64,000 nt of DNA from Physcia stellaris (taxonomy: Eukaryota; Ascomycota; Lecanoromycetes; Caliciales; Physciaceae), in contig JABSSW010000031.1 in NCBI GenBank assembly GCA_018902385.1, positions 1 through 64,000 of the forward strand, read 5' to 3'. The notes beneath the pieces were generated by a model. That model saw only the letters and a list, made by a program, of their open reading frames with translations, had not been told where the DNA came from and did not search any database. The position numbers and the translations under genes were made by a program. Positions 36,864 to 47,674 of this stretch are shown here, one piece after another. How positions within the stretch are numbered: the stretch's first letter is position 1; the number at the start of each line of letters is the position of its first letter.

Positions 36864-38733
36864 ATGGCCAAGGAAGAGACTGTCGAGCACACCGAAGACG
36901 AGACCAAGGAGCAGATGGAAGATGAGACGAGCTATCCTCCAAAGACAATCGTCATACCGGCCATGCTAGCGATAGCTCTTGCCGTCTTCTTAGTCGCGCT
37001 CGTATGCTGCCTCCTTCCTGACGAGCTATTCAATCTTGCACTCACACAGATCACAGGATAGAACCATTCTCGGTACTGCTACACCAGCTATCACGGACGA
37101 GTTCCATAGTTTTGGAGATATAGCATGGTACGAAGCAGGCTTCTTATTGCCTCTGTGCATGCTTCAGCTCTCGTTCGGCCGCGTCTACGTGAGTCACACA
37201 AGGAGCTGAAGGATAGAAAGTCTACGAGTACTGATATGAGTGCACTAGACATATTACTCAACCAAGTGGGGTACGGATGAGGATGACAATCCGCTTGGCT
37301 CACATTGTTAATGTTGATTCCAGTACTCCTTGGGCTTGTAGCGATATTCGAGTTGGGCTCCATCGTATCTGCCACAGCTCCTACGTCTGCTGCTCTGATC
37401 GTTGGGCGCGTGATTACTGGCATCGGTGCCGCCGGTATCTCATCGGGGGCTCTTCTTCTCATCAATACGCTCGTGCCGCTCCAATCGCGTCCCAGATATT
37501 TTGGTATGTCTTGACGTTGCATGAACTTGGCAATGCTGACCGCGTGCAGGAAGCCTGGGCGCCGTATTCGGGCTTGCCTCAATTGCCGGACCACTCTTGG
37601 GCGGCTACCTCACCGCTGTGACCTGGCGCTGGTGCTTCTGGATCAATGTCCCTCTTGGCGCTATATCCCTAGTAGTGCTCACTCTTCTCATACCCAAGAG
37701 CCCGGCCGCCCTTCGACCAGCAGACTCACTGTTCGGTAAGATCATCCAATTGGATCCGATAGGATTCATCTTGATCGCTGCGTCAACAGTCTGTCTGCTC
37801 TTCGCACTTCAATGGGGAGGTAATCAGTTATTTTGGAACGACGGTCGCATTGTTGCGCTATTTGTGCTCTTTGGTATCTTCGGTCTCGCCTTCATCGGAG
37901 TTCAGGCTTGGCGTAAGGATGAGGCGACAGTTCCTCCTAGTATATTCTTCCAACGCACCGTCTTCTCAAGCTGTGTAGCATCCCTTGGCATTGGATCGTT
38001 GATCGTGGTTTTTTCTTACTACCTACCAATTTGGTTCCAAGCTATCCAAGGGAAGTCGCCACAGAATTCGGGTCTTTCGCTGATCGCAATGCTGCTCAGC
38101 GTTGTGGTTTTTGTGATGGCTTCAGGATTCGCAACTAGTACCATAGGATATTACGCGCCGTTTCTGATATTAGGAGCGGCATTGTCAATGGTGGGCTCGG
38201 CAATGATATCCACGTTGCAGGTTCACGCGAGCCCAGGGCAATGGATTGGCTTCCAGGTATGAGACTTAATTCTTCTGTGACTATTCCCCGACGCAATATA
38301 CTAATCCACAGGATAGGTAATTGTAGGCGCTGGTTTGGGCTTCGTTCTTCAGCAGCCGAACATTGCCGTACAGACGGTGCTCCCTAAAGAACAAGTTGCC
38401 ACAGGTATGACGCTACTTGCATTCGTCCAGTTCCTTGGGGGTACTATATTCGTAGCCGTGTGTCAGAGTCTACTGCAAAATAAGTTGATTGCGGGACTTA
38501 CTGGCAAGGTGACGGACTTTGACCCAGCTAGAATAGCCAACCTGGGGGCAACATCGCTTCGCGACCTGGTTCCCACCGGAAAGCTTCCACTTGTGCTCGA
38601 TGTCTACAACGACGCTCTTCGATCGGTGTGGTACGTAGCTCTGGGATTGTCTTGCTTGATCTTCTTGAGTTCTTTTGGGCTAGAGTGGAAGAGTGTCAAG
38701 AAGAATAAACCCCAGAGAAGCGGAGCAGTATAG
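36864..38733 (+). CDS. MFS drug/toxin efflux pump (DHA2-type, 14-TM family)
   Basis: Model: 36864-37001, 37057-37188, 37249-37270, 37324-37503, 37550-38256 and 38317-38733, giving 531 aa with every GT-AG junction in frame. One exon is only 22 nt. The N-terminus is an acidic tail, then membrane segments. Family motifs: LDRTILGTATPAITDEFHSF (motif D1-like), IVGRVITGIGAAGISSGAL (motif C region), VPLQSRPRYFG, GPLLGGYLTAVTWRWCFWIN and GLGFVLQQPNIAVQ. These are hallmarks of DHA2 pumps such as those exporting fungal toxins. Expected at the plasma or vacuolar membrane as a proton antiporter. The neighbouring divergent Zn2Cys6 gene suggests a small resistance or efflux module. The frame is intact. Confidence 0.9.
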
Positions 38734-39226
38734 GGGGAAGGTGGCGGAAGAAGACAAGAGAGATTTAGCATCTCATACAGACTAAAATCGTCTTTCAGCG
38801 ACATTCATACTGATAGCATGAACACGGGAGATGTTCCCGTTCGTCGGAGATGTTTACCTCCATGGCTTCTCGGCAGTGAGTCAGTGGCTCAATGCAGCAT
38901 GTTCAAGCAAAAGCACTACCACGGATCATTATAAGATTGTTGCCCTTTTGTTTTGTCTTGTGAAAAGTGCATCATTACCTTAGTACATTTATCGGCTCGG
39001 CATCATCGGCGCTTGCTCGCTTGCGCTTCTTTATCGGCATTTGCCGGGCCTTATCCCGCCGACCTCACAAACATCCTGTCATTGACTCTCTTTCATCTCT
39101 TCATCATTCTCCCATCTTAATAGAAATTCAATATCTGGACTTGCAATTTGAGTCGACCCAGATTCCATTGCTCGTCTACGGCCACTGATCACAATCGTTC
39201 ACCGAGACCGAGTGCGCAAGGCCAAG
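38734..39226. other. Intergenic / promoter of the cold-shock-domain gene
   Basis: Pyrimidine-rich tract (CTCTCTTTCATCTCTTCATC-like, about 39085-39110) upstream of the start, as often seen in fungal housekeeping promoters. Nothing else recognised. Confidence 0.4.
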
Positions 39227-41270
39227 ATGTCCGGTGATAGAGAGATGGGCGTAGTCAAGGTGAGTTACCAATTCCTCAAAGCTTGCCTCAGGTTGCGAAG
39301 ATCCACTGGCGCCAACCAGCTGCTGCACACATCACTACGGGTCCTTCCCTACATCGCTGCAGTTCTTTACGGCAAATTTTGAATACGCCCGAGTACAAAG
39401 TTAGACCACGCTGAGCTGACGCGTCTACAGCGCTGGACCGAGAAGGGCTTCGGATTCATTGAGCGCGAGTCTGGAGGTAGCGAGTAAGCTTTTGGAAACT
39501 CCACGCGATCGGCGGCATGAGCTGACCATGCCCACAGCGTCTTTTGCCATGTGCGCGACAATCCAGGCATCAAAGCCCTCGTCCCCGGCTCCAAAGTCTC
39601 CTTCATCTTCGAAGAGGACGCAAAATCCGGAAAGGCGAAACAAATTCAAGTGGAAGAAGCTGTGGAAGAATTGGAGCAAGTTCGCGAGGTAAGGTTGCTC
39701 TGTACACGGGTCTTTTTTACGAAATGAAGCTTACTCCTTCCGCAGACTGGTACTGTAAAGGTGAGATCACCTTCTTCATTTTTCACTTCACACATCTACC
39801 CTCGGGCCGACAACAGTATGAGCAGGTGCTAAAGCCACTGAGTGACAGCGATGGAATGCCGAAAAGGGCTTCGGTTTCATTGGTCGTTCCGCTGGAGACG
39901 ACTGCTTCGTTCACAAGCGCGAATGCGGGGGTATTGACTTGATCGTCGGTCAAGCTGTGTCCTTCGTCTTTGAACAGGGGGATAAAGGAGCCAATGCCAA
40001 ACATGTAAAAGCGGAGGAGGGCGGAGAACCAGTCGTGGAAGAGGACGAGGGCGAACGCGAGCTGGGTAAAGTCAAGAGCTACAACGAGGAGAAGGGCTTT
40101 GCGTTTATTGTGAGTGGCCAAAGGCTAAGAAGATACGAGACAACCCGACTAACTTTGCTTTTCAAGGCTCGTTGCACGGGAGGAGATGATCTTTTTGCGC
40201 ATAAGCGGGAGTTTGGCAATCTTGAGCCATGGGTGGGTCAACCAGTCTCATTCATCGTGCAGTCTACGGAGAAAGGTGATGCGGCCAAGAAGTGCGTATT
40301 CTACTACCTTTGTGGCCGACAGATGGGCTTAGTGTTCCGTTACAACCAGGGTCCGTGATGAAGAGAGCGTTCCAGAAATAGTATTGTCAGACGAAGGCCG
40401 GGAGGTAAGATACCCTGACTACCTAGGTTGAATTGTGATATTGAGTGGCTTACTGACATACGCATGTGTAGTTCGGTACTATCAAGGTGAGCTCCACCAG
40501 CCGAATCAACTGATGCAGACGGGGATGACATACTGACTGAGACGCGGATCTAGAATTTTATGGCTGACAAAGGCTATGGCTTCATCGTCAGGAAGACAGG
40601 GGGAGACAAGTCAGTTGCCATACTCGCAAAGCCCATTGAGAGCCAAATAATAACAAAGCACTACAGCGCACGCTTCTTTGAAAAGCAATGCAACGGGATG
40701 GTGCCCGTAAAGGACATGTGTGTCTCGTACATCCTTGAAGAATCGGAGAAAGGACCTTCTGCAAAAGATGTGCGCGAAGAAGACCCAGACCGCGTTGCCC
40801 GTGTGACAGCTAAGGTCCACTATGGGAAGGTTGCAGTAAGAACACACCAACGGACCATTGAGATGGGGTGGTGACTGACCCTTATAAGCAATACTGGGAT
40901 CCCACTGAAAAGCGCCCAACCAACGGCTACGGCTTCATCGAGCGCTTCGGAGACTCTACTAGGTCAATTTCACCTTTCACTATTAGCTATGACCGAGCTT
41001 TAACAACATCGCAGGTTCTATTTCCATATGTCCGAGATCGTGGACCCTGATGAAGACGGCGGTATTGAACCAGAGACTGGCGTGTCTTTCATCATCGTGC
41101 CGGCAAGAAAGGGCTTGCAAGCTGCCGCGGTCACTATCGCCGATACTCCTGCAATTGAAGAGAAGAAGGAAGAGCCTTCGCTGGAGACATCCTTCGAGGA
41201 TCTTAACGTGGGGAACGACGAGAACGTGCCACCTGCAGCCATCGATCTGGAAGACCCGAATGCGTGGTAG
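39227..41270 (+). CDS. Five-repeat cold-shock-domain protein
   Basis: Model of 12 exons: 39227-39259, 39431-39483, 39538-39688, 39746-39760, 39849-40109, 40167-40291, 40350-40404, 40472-40486, 40554-40609, 40667-40829, 40889-40962 and 41015-41270; 418 aa with all phases consistent. It contains five tandem cold-shock-like repeats, each with an RNP1-type core: KGFGFIERE, KGFGFIGRS, KGFAFI, KGYGFIVRK and NGYGFIERF. RNP2-type partners are VFCHVR, CFVHKRE, LFAHKRE, RFFEKQ (poor) and FYFHMSE. Acidic linkers separate repeats. The domains bind single-stranded nucleic acids, so an RNA-binding role is likely. Two exons are only 15 nt (TGTVK and FGTIK), and introns recur at the same place in several repeats. 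The last part is acidic and ends in EDPNAW. Start chosen at the ATG giving a repeat-like first exon (GVVK). Confidence 0.82.
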
Positions 41271-42282
41271 TCTCAGCTCCGTATTACCAGGGCGGAGGAA
41301 TTCGTTGCTACCAACAGCAACGAATATAGAGGGTGTCCGGATAAGGTACAGAAACAGTAGCACGTCTTATTCATGTCGGCGACAGGATTCGCTGAGCAAA
41401 CTTCACGGTATCGAGAAGCAGATTTTTTTCAAGTCCACAACAGGGGCTTTATAGGAAAGTGATCAACCAGCTTCCATTTTCGTCTCTTGATCATGAATAA
41501 GAAAATCACACCACAAGCTATGCTTGACCTACCGCATGAAATCGCACTTTGGCAGACTCCCATGACCCCGGCTCTACAGTTCCAATGAGGCCGTGAGCTT
41601 CATTGTTGAGACCTCATGTCCCCTTCATTCCTGTGACAAATTGCAGCGTGTGCCGTCGCGTAGACCAACGCTCGAGGAGCCAGCCGTAGTACCTGGAGGT
41701 CCAAGATCGGCAAACATGGGTCCTTCTGCCACCGCCTGTGCGTATATTTCCCCTCTACGTTCTGGCCCCCATACATTCCAAGCCAGCTAAGCGTCCACGG
41801 CCATCCTCGAAGGTTGCCGCAACCGTCCCTGTAGTGACCCAAGGTGCCAGAAAGGCCTTTTTCCAGCTGGTATCCCGTAATGTAATCCCTTCTCTTCCTA
41901 AGCTTTCAGCACCTCAGCCACTGCGCAGCTAATTGAGGGTCCACGGTAGCAATGAGGATAACACTGAACACAGCGCCGCTTCCGTGACCACACAAAGCGA
42001 GCAGCTCGGAGATTTCAGCCGGCTATGCAGCCGAGGCAGCCATATTGCTCAAGGCGGGAGACGTGCTCGCATGCTGTGGTCTGTCAGCTCTGGCTGAAAG
42101 GTTGAGGGGTAAGCGGACGTGGAGGGAAAGGCACAAGCACAGAGCCCAGGCTCATTGGCTAGTACAGTCATTTGATGGCCCGAGGCGACATTCTCCTGAT
42201 GATGGATCGTGCATAAGTAGAGCCAGGAAGGATCATTCTCATGAGACGAGATGGGGAGCTGGGATAAACACAGCCAATGCGT
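41271..42282. other. Intergenic, no gene recognised
   Basis: Ordinary composition. Open frames are short and without a domain. It ends at the inverted repeat of the piggyBac-like element. Confidence 0.4.
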
Positions 42283-42500
42283 ATCCCCTCCGCATCCAAT
42301 TAGTGAAATTTAGCGTGTTTTCACGCGATCTTTCCTCCCCCACTTCAATCACCATTACTCCACCAAATTTACGTGTATATGTGTATAATTCAGTGAAGGA
42401 ATTCGATAGTATATAAACATTCAATAATTGAAATATGATTACATTCGGAATTCGTTTGAAATCATTAAATTATTTTCAAATGTCTCGAAACGTTTTCAGA

Positions 42501-43119
42501 TTTCTTTAGGGAGCCGCTATTTGCACACCCCCTTCTACTGCGTGCAATCCCCCGGAATGGTTCCGGGCTTATCGATAAGTTATCGATAAGGGTTATTTAG
42601 GGCTAACCTCCAAACACCGGGAGTTGCTTTCGCAACACCTTCAGCAACGTGCTGTTTCACTCAATATGGCGGCGAATACCTTTGAAAGACGTCGAGTCAG
42701 CTCATTTCGACTCAGAACATCTCAACAACAACGGGAACAAAGCGGAGGAGCAAACGGAGAAAACACAAAGCGAATTAGGAGATTGAGGGAAAATCTCGAA
42801 GGCCTTAACGACCTTGACGACCTCGAGCTCTGCGGAACCAATACCGCGGCCATTCAATGTTGCAAAGATCTCGAATTCGAACGAATTGACTTCTTTGTAA
42901 TAGCTTCGACCTCATTGGTCGAAAGCGACAATGTATCTAACATGCGAATTGATTTGATGAGTACATGATGAAATTTTGATGTGAAACGCACTCAAAAGTG
43001 ATTCCCTTCTCATCTTTTTGGTACTCGGAGATTTTGCTTCCGTCTTCCGAAAACTCTAATTCCAAGAGAAGATTGCACGCAGTAGAAGAAGATGTGCAAA
43101 TAGTCGCTTCTTTTCTTTA
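42501..43119. mobile_element. MITE copy B (hAT-like), nested and hardly mutated
   Basis: An element of 603 bp (42509-43111) flanked by the 8-bp duplication TTTCTTTA (42501-42508 and 43112-43119). The inverted repeats read GCCGCTATTTGCACAC at the left and GTGCAAATAGTCGCTTC at the right, with inner ACTGCGTGCAAT/ATTGCACGCAGT. Near the left end is CTTATCGATAAGTTATCGAT. It aligns, in reverse, with MITE A at 25607-26202, but keeps many CC, GG, CT and AG words that A has lost. It sits inside the mutated piggyBac-like element and is itself nearly unmutated, so it arrived later. A 114-codon open frame (42624-42968) has no recognised domain. Confidence 0.88.
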
Positions 43120-43515
43120 TTGATCAAAACATTCGTATGATCATTTTTTCGAATCATGATAAATTTTGAAACATTCAAATGACACGCATAAATTCATTTT
43201 ACATGTCATACAATAATCAAACGTTTTACGATTCGAACGATGTTGTATATTGACATTTCTGAAATTGAATGTTTGACGTTTTCGAAATTTCGTGTGAAAA
43301 TTGATCGAACAATCATTTCATTTACAATACGTCGATTTGACACATTTTGACGATCGATATATGATATTTGAATTTCGTAAAAATTCATCAATCAATTTTT
43401 GAATAAATACACGTCGATTTCGATAATCAAAATTCGTTTGTGATTGATGATAATTTCAAACGATGTATGCATTCGTATTGATCGAATTTATCATGTATTC
43501 GATCATTCGTTTCGT

Positions 43516-44880
43516 TCATTTGAATTGTTCAAATCGTGATATCGTCAATTTATTTCGAAATTGATTTGCACGATTCACATGATTTATATGAAAATTGTAT
43601 TGCATTGCAATAATGAATTGTTTGACGACGATTTTATTGAAATCGTTACGAAAAAACATATCGATCGTGAATCGAGTTTTTCGTGATGTTTGCTCGTTTG
43701 TTTGTGAAATATATGCAATAATAACAAATGAAATCACGTGATTTCGTTCGAGATTTTTTCATACGAAACAATTGATCAATTCATTCACAACTTCATTGTT
43801 CTAAATTCAATTGTGATTTTTTTGCAGCAGTTATTTTTTTCAATTCTCGTGATATATTTATTGCATTGTTTCGTACGATGTCACAAATATCAACATTGAG
43901 AATCAGAAAAGCTCTGACGAAATGAGAATTCGTGAAAAAATTGTCGATAAAACAAACGAAATGATGATAACGTAAATTGCGTGTAATTCGTTCGCAAAAA
44001 ATATATATTGTTTTTTTCGTAAATGAGAAATTAATTTTCATAGCAATGATTTCAATAGTGTTTTTTTTACGTTTTCGAATCGTTTTTGAAAATATATCGA
44101 TCGTGATATCGTTTTTGTGATATTCGAAATCATCGCGAGATTTTCACATCATGAAATCGTGTAAAATGTTTTTATCATTGATCAAAACGTATAAAACGAA
44201 ATTTTTTTTCGTTGATTTGTGTGATAAACGAAATTTGTTATTCATACGATCGTGAAATTCGATTGCGAATTCGTCAATTGCAAAATGATTTTCAAAACGA
44301 GTAAACGAATATAGTTGAAATTTGAAAACGTTCAAAACGTTTTCGATTTTTCAAAATCATGATGCATTGTTGTATGACATTTGTTGATTAAATTCAACGT
44401 TCAAATGACGTTCAATGATTTGATATCGATCGCGATTGAATGATAAATTGTTGATATTTTTTTGAAATCAAAATGATTGAATTGTTGAATTTTTTGCAAA
44501 ATGCTGAATCATGAAAATGCGTATAACAATTCATTGACCTAATTTCATCATAGTGAGTACATTTCAGTTGATTTTTTTGATATAAATCGTTTGATTGATG
44601 TGATGAAACAATAAATCGAATATCGATTGCAAAAAAAACAAAAACAATTGAACGAATTTTCAAAACGTCATACAAACGTGATTCAATTGAAATGATCGAT
44701 AAATAAATGTAATAAAAAATGTATAATTAAATTCAGACGTTTGAATGACTTTTTGCTGTTTCAATACAGTGAAAAATCGTTTTTTCGATTTCGAAATGAA
44801 AGCGTTTGCATTGACGCGTGTTTTTTTTTTCTTTTGCACGATGATTAATTCAGATGTTGATTCAACAAATGACATGTTGT
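43516..44880 (-). pseudogene. piggyBac-like (DDE_Tnp_1_7) transposase remnant
   Basis: Several broken minus-strand pieces, read in transposase order: IDEFAIEFHDRMNNKF (44335-44144; compare IDEaM..F.GR in the family), FVCFIDNFFTNSHFVRAFL with ICDIVRNNAINISRELKK (44041-43793; compare the vyvDNFFTs...GTvR...P stretch), and MQYNFHINHVNRANQFRN (43737-43516; compare YN..M.GVD.aDQ). The pieces lie in more than one frame, so the gene carries indels or introns as well as base changes. It has no intact product. A possible N-terminal piece precedes them at about 44880-44412. Glycine and proline are missing at most conserved positions, as expected from loss of GG and CC. Confidence 0.7.
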
Positions 44881-45033
44881 TTATATGATAAAATAGACTC
44901 GATTCAGACGATTCAAACAACGTCGCAATGATCAGAATAGACGTATTATTGATGGAGTAAATGGTGATTGCAGGTGGGGGGGGAGATCGCGAAATAAACA
45001 CGCTAAATTTCACTAATTGGATGCGGAGGGGAT

Positions 45034-46112
45034 TCCACAGCCGGGCCGACCTTTTTCCGTCTCCTTAGAAATGGAAGGAAAACCTGACCCGCAGCAACAC
45101 AGTGACTCAAGATTCCTCCCTGCAAGTTACTATTGCCTTTGGAGACTTATCGCTGATAGAGCTTCAGCGTGAACTGTTGACTAGGCTGACACTTATCCAG
45201 GCACTTGCTCGGGGTTTCCCATGCACTAGTGAACGGTGGCGTTTTAGATTCCGCGGTTACGGGCCCCCTAGGCCCTGGAGCGAAGCGCTCTAGGGGCGAT
45301 TCCGGGCCTCGCTTTAGTTCGCTGCTAGCTAACTGCCACCTTTGTGCCACACCAGTGCATGGGGTATCATCCGTGATACTCCCACCCCGTCCTTCGTTCC
45401 CCGTACGCCCAACAATCATATACAAGATCTTCACACTTAGACCCCGTCGGCGGCTCACCAAGCATGTACTCATTACTGTTGCATCTATTCGTTCACAGGG
45501 ACCAGAGGATCGACGCGTTAGATGATCGTCACCTTGTATATTGCTGTTGAAGGGGCCGAAGTCGGACAAGCCGCTGCTGCAAAGTGTTCCATGATCCATA
45601 CTCGCGCCGTAACTCAGATACCCTGTCACATTGACAGGTCCGTTTTTCGAACCCAGGATCTTCTTGGCGAAAATTTTGCGGAGTAGGATGATGCTTTATT
45701 GACAGCGTCTTCGTGGGTGTCGAAGACGCAAGAGCAGTTCAAATTCAACGCTGGTAACATCATCTTTATTATAATGTGCATGGATGACCGTCTTGAAGTA
45801 GGTATTCGCGACTACATATTACGAATTAAACGATGCGTCAGAGGGTACAATATATGGCCAAACTCAGAATAACAGAAAGCCCCAACGGGACAAATTCGGA
45901 CTGACTAAGCGATTTTATTCAAGGGACGGTTTTTTCTTTGATTCTAAAAGATTGTGTAAGCAAGGGTAAATACAGGACGAATATGGACTAAGTAAGCAAT
46001 CTCATGTAAGGGATGATCTTGTTTTCTCTTTGTTCCAGATAAAAACTATCCATTATTCGTCACGCACACTCCATCCGCAAGCGCAATCTTCTTCGTCAAC
46101 AAGACTTCAAGC
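45034..46112. other. Intergenic, no gene recognised
   Basis: Ordinary composition. It contains a strong hairpin-like CCCTAG..GAGCGAAGCGCTC..CTAGGGG near 45267-45297 and a second, (A)GACGCTGTCA/CTTCGTGGGTGTCGAAGACG-type, near 45690-45730. The longest open frame (minus, 45147-45629) has no domain. The right part is the promoter of the APH-like gene. Confidence 0.4.
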
Positions 46113-47351
46113 ATGCCTCACAGTATCTCACATTTTTCCACTGGCAGTGAAGCCTCGGAAGCAGAAAGTGAATATTCCGAAACCTCAACCATTGAATACG
46201 AGCACGAGAGTTTCGAAACATTTCGCACCAAAGTAGAAGCTCTATGCAAGGGAATATGGACTTCTCCATTGGTAAAGTTTGATGTCCAACGAGGTCGCGG
46301 AGGGTCCTACAACCGAATCGTCGAAATTACAGTCCACGAGCCTAACTCACCGGCAACTCCAAAAGAGTACATTCTGCGCGTACCGCGATTTGAGAAGAAT
46401 CGGCTTGACAGAGATTTTGCAGCCTTGCAGTACGCCCGTCAACACACAGAACTTCCTATTCCGGAAAATGTCGCCATAGACCTTACGGCAGATAATCCTC
46501 TCGGGGGGCGCTACGTTGTGCAAACCCGCCTTCCAGGTGTAGCTTTGCATGATGTATATCCTACATTGATACACGCGCAGAAGTGTAGCATCGCACAGCA
46601 GATTGGTCACATGTATGCTTCTTTACATACTATAGAAAGTCCGGTCGCTGGAATCATTGAACAGCATTCAATCTCTGGTTTTGTCATACGGCCTTTTGAT
46701 CTCAGAGGCCCATACCACACCACGCGCGCCTCTCCTGCATCGGAAGTCGATTGTGTTGCTGAGGAAAATACAGATACCATCAGCTTTCTGCTTTCTCGGT
46801 GCGCGCTCTGGAAAGGTGAGATTCTTCGTATTGATTCCGAAGATGTTGTCGGAGTTACATATTTCGACCGTTTATCGGACGCGTTAATTAGCATGCATAA
46901 CCTCGGTCAACTACGGGACAACGAGATCACGCTCTGCCATCTTGACCTGGCGCCACGAAATATCCTGGTTTCTATCCAACCTTCAAATACGTCAATCTGC
47001 ATATCTGGAGTTCTGGACTGGGACAGCGTGGTCTTTGCACCCAGAGTTATGGCTTGTGCCCCACCAATGTGGTTATGGAACTGGGCAAGCGGAGATGAAG
47101 AGGAGAATGAGGCAGAGGCTGGGGAGCTCTCTCTCTCCACTGATGACCAAGAGATCAAAAGCATCTTTGAAAAGGCTGTTGGGGCGAAATTCTTGCAATT
47201 CTGTTACAAGCCGCAGTATCGAGTCGTGAGATCATTGATACATTTCGCAATTTTCGGAATGCATTCCAATGAGGATCTCAAAGAGGTCGACAAGGCACTG
47301 GAGGAACTTGAAAGATTAAAGCCTTATCTAGCGGATGAAGGTGCTAATTAG
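46113..47351 (+). CDS. APH-family (aminoglycoside phosphotransferase-like) small-molecule kinase
   Basis: A single-exon, intact frame of 412 aa. The N-terminus is Ser/Glu-rich. The N-lobe carries RGRGGSYNRIVEIT (nucleotide-binding loop region) and EYILRVPRFE with the candidate lysine replaced by the arginine seen in many fungal relatives. The catalytic loop is LCHLDLAPRNILV (about residues 273-285; H-x-D and N) and the metal-binding motif GVLDWDSVVFAPR (about residue 300), followed by the family's typical PPMWLW. Such proteins are numerous in ascomycetes and their substrates are mostly unknown; antibiotic resistance should not be assumed. Base composition is ordinary. Confidence 0.88.
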   Translation: MPHSISHFSTGSEASEAESEYSETSTIEYEHESFETFRTKVEALCKGIWTSPLVKFDVQRGRGGSYNRIVEITVHEPNSPATPKEYILRVPRFEKNRLDRDFAALQYARQHTELPIPENVAIDLTADNPLGGRYVVQTRLPGVALHDVYPTLIHAQKCSIAQQIGHMYASLHTIESPVAGIIEQHSISGFVIRPFDLRGPYHTTRASPASEVDCVAEENTDTISFLLSRCALWKGEILRIDSEDVVGVTYFDRLSDALISMHNLGQLRDNEITLCHLDLAPRNILVSIQPSNTSICISGVLDWDSVVFAPRVMACAPPMWLWNWASGDEEENEAEAGELSLSTDDQEIKSIFEKAVGAKFLQFCYKPQYRVVRSLIHFAIFGMHSNEDLKEVDKALEELERLKPYLADEGAN

Positions 47352-47674
47352 GACTGATTTCCATTCTATCAGCTCCGACCTTCAACCTTTCAGTCCCTCT
47401 TGCAGAGTCGACACAAATACTCAATTAGTCTATCTTATTGTGGTCAGAGTAAGCATTCAATAGTTCAACACTCTCCTTGTCTTTTCAGTATTTTCCGCAA
47501 ACAACCCTAGGCCAACGATCTTTTACTCTTTCAGTCCACGCCACAGTAGCTCTTTATTCCCTCTCCCCATGTCCGAGTCCACCCAATAATGTTATCTCAT
47601 CCCCCATCCCCTTTCTCTGTCCTCTTCCTCAAACCCCTTCTTCCCCTTCGCTAGCTTTACCACCCATTCCCAAA
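47352..47674. promoter_or_regulatory. Presumed promoter/leader of the small Cys-rich gene
   Basis: Pyrimidine-rich leader (TCCCTCTCCCC, CCCTTTCTCTGTCC) immediately upstream of ATG 47675, as in many fungal genes. The frame is open upstream, but that part looks like untranslated leader. Confidence 0.4.

Larger units (their letters stand above)
42283..45033 (-). mobile_element. Degraded piggyBac-like DNA transposon with a nested MITE
   Basis: Terminal inverted repeats of about 90 bp start ATCCCCTCCGCATCCAATTA at both ends (42283 inward and 45033 inward). They share AGTGAAATTTAGCGTGTTT and CAATCACCATT(T)ACTCCA. The total is 2751 bp, of which 603 bp plus an 8-bp duplication belong to the inserted MITE B. 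The interior (43120-44930) is very AT-rich, with CC and GG nearly absent. Minus-strand fragments recall the piggyBac/DDE_Tnp_1_7 transposase. No TTAA duplication, which piggyBac elements normally make, is seen at the ends, so the superfamily call rests on protein fragments only. The ends themselves keep ordinary composition. Confidence 0.7.

Noticed and set aside
45147-45629. 160-aa minus-strand open frame
   Set aside because: No domain, Arg/Ser/Pro-rich, overlaps hairpins and other open frames; looks like chance.
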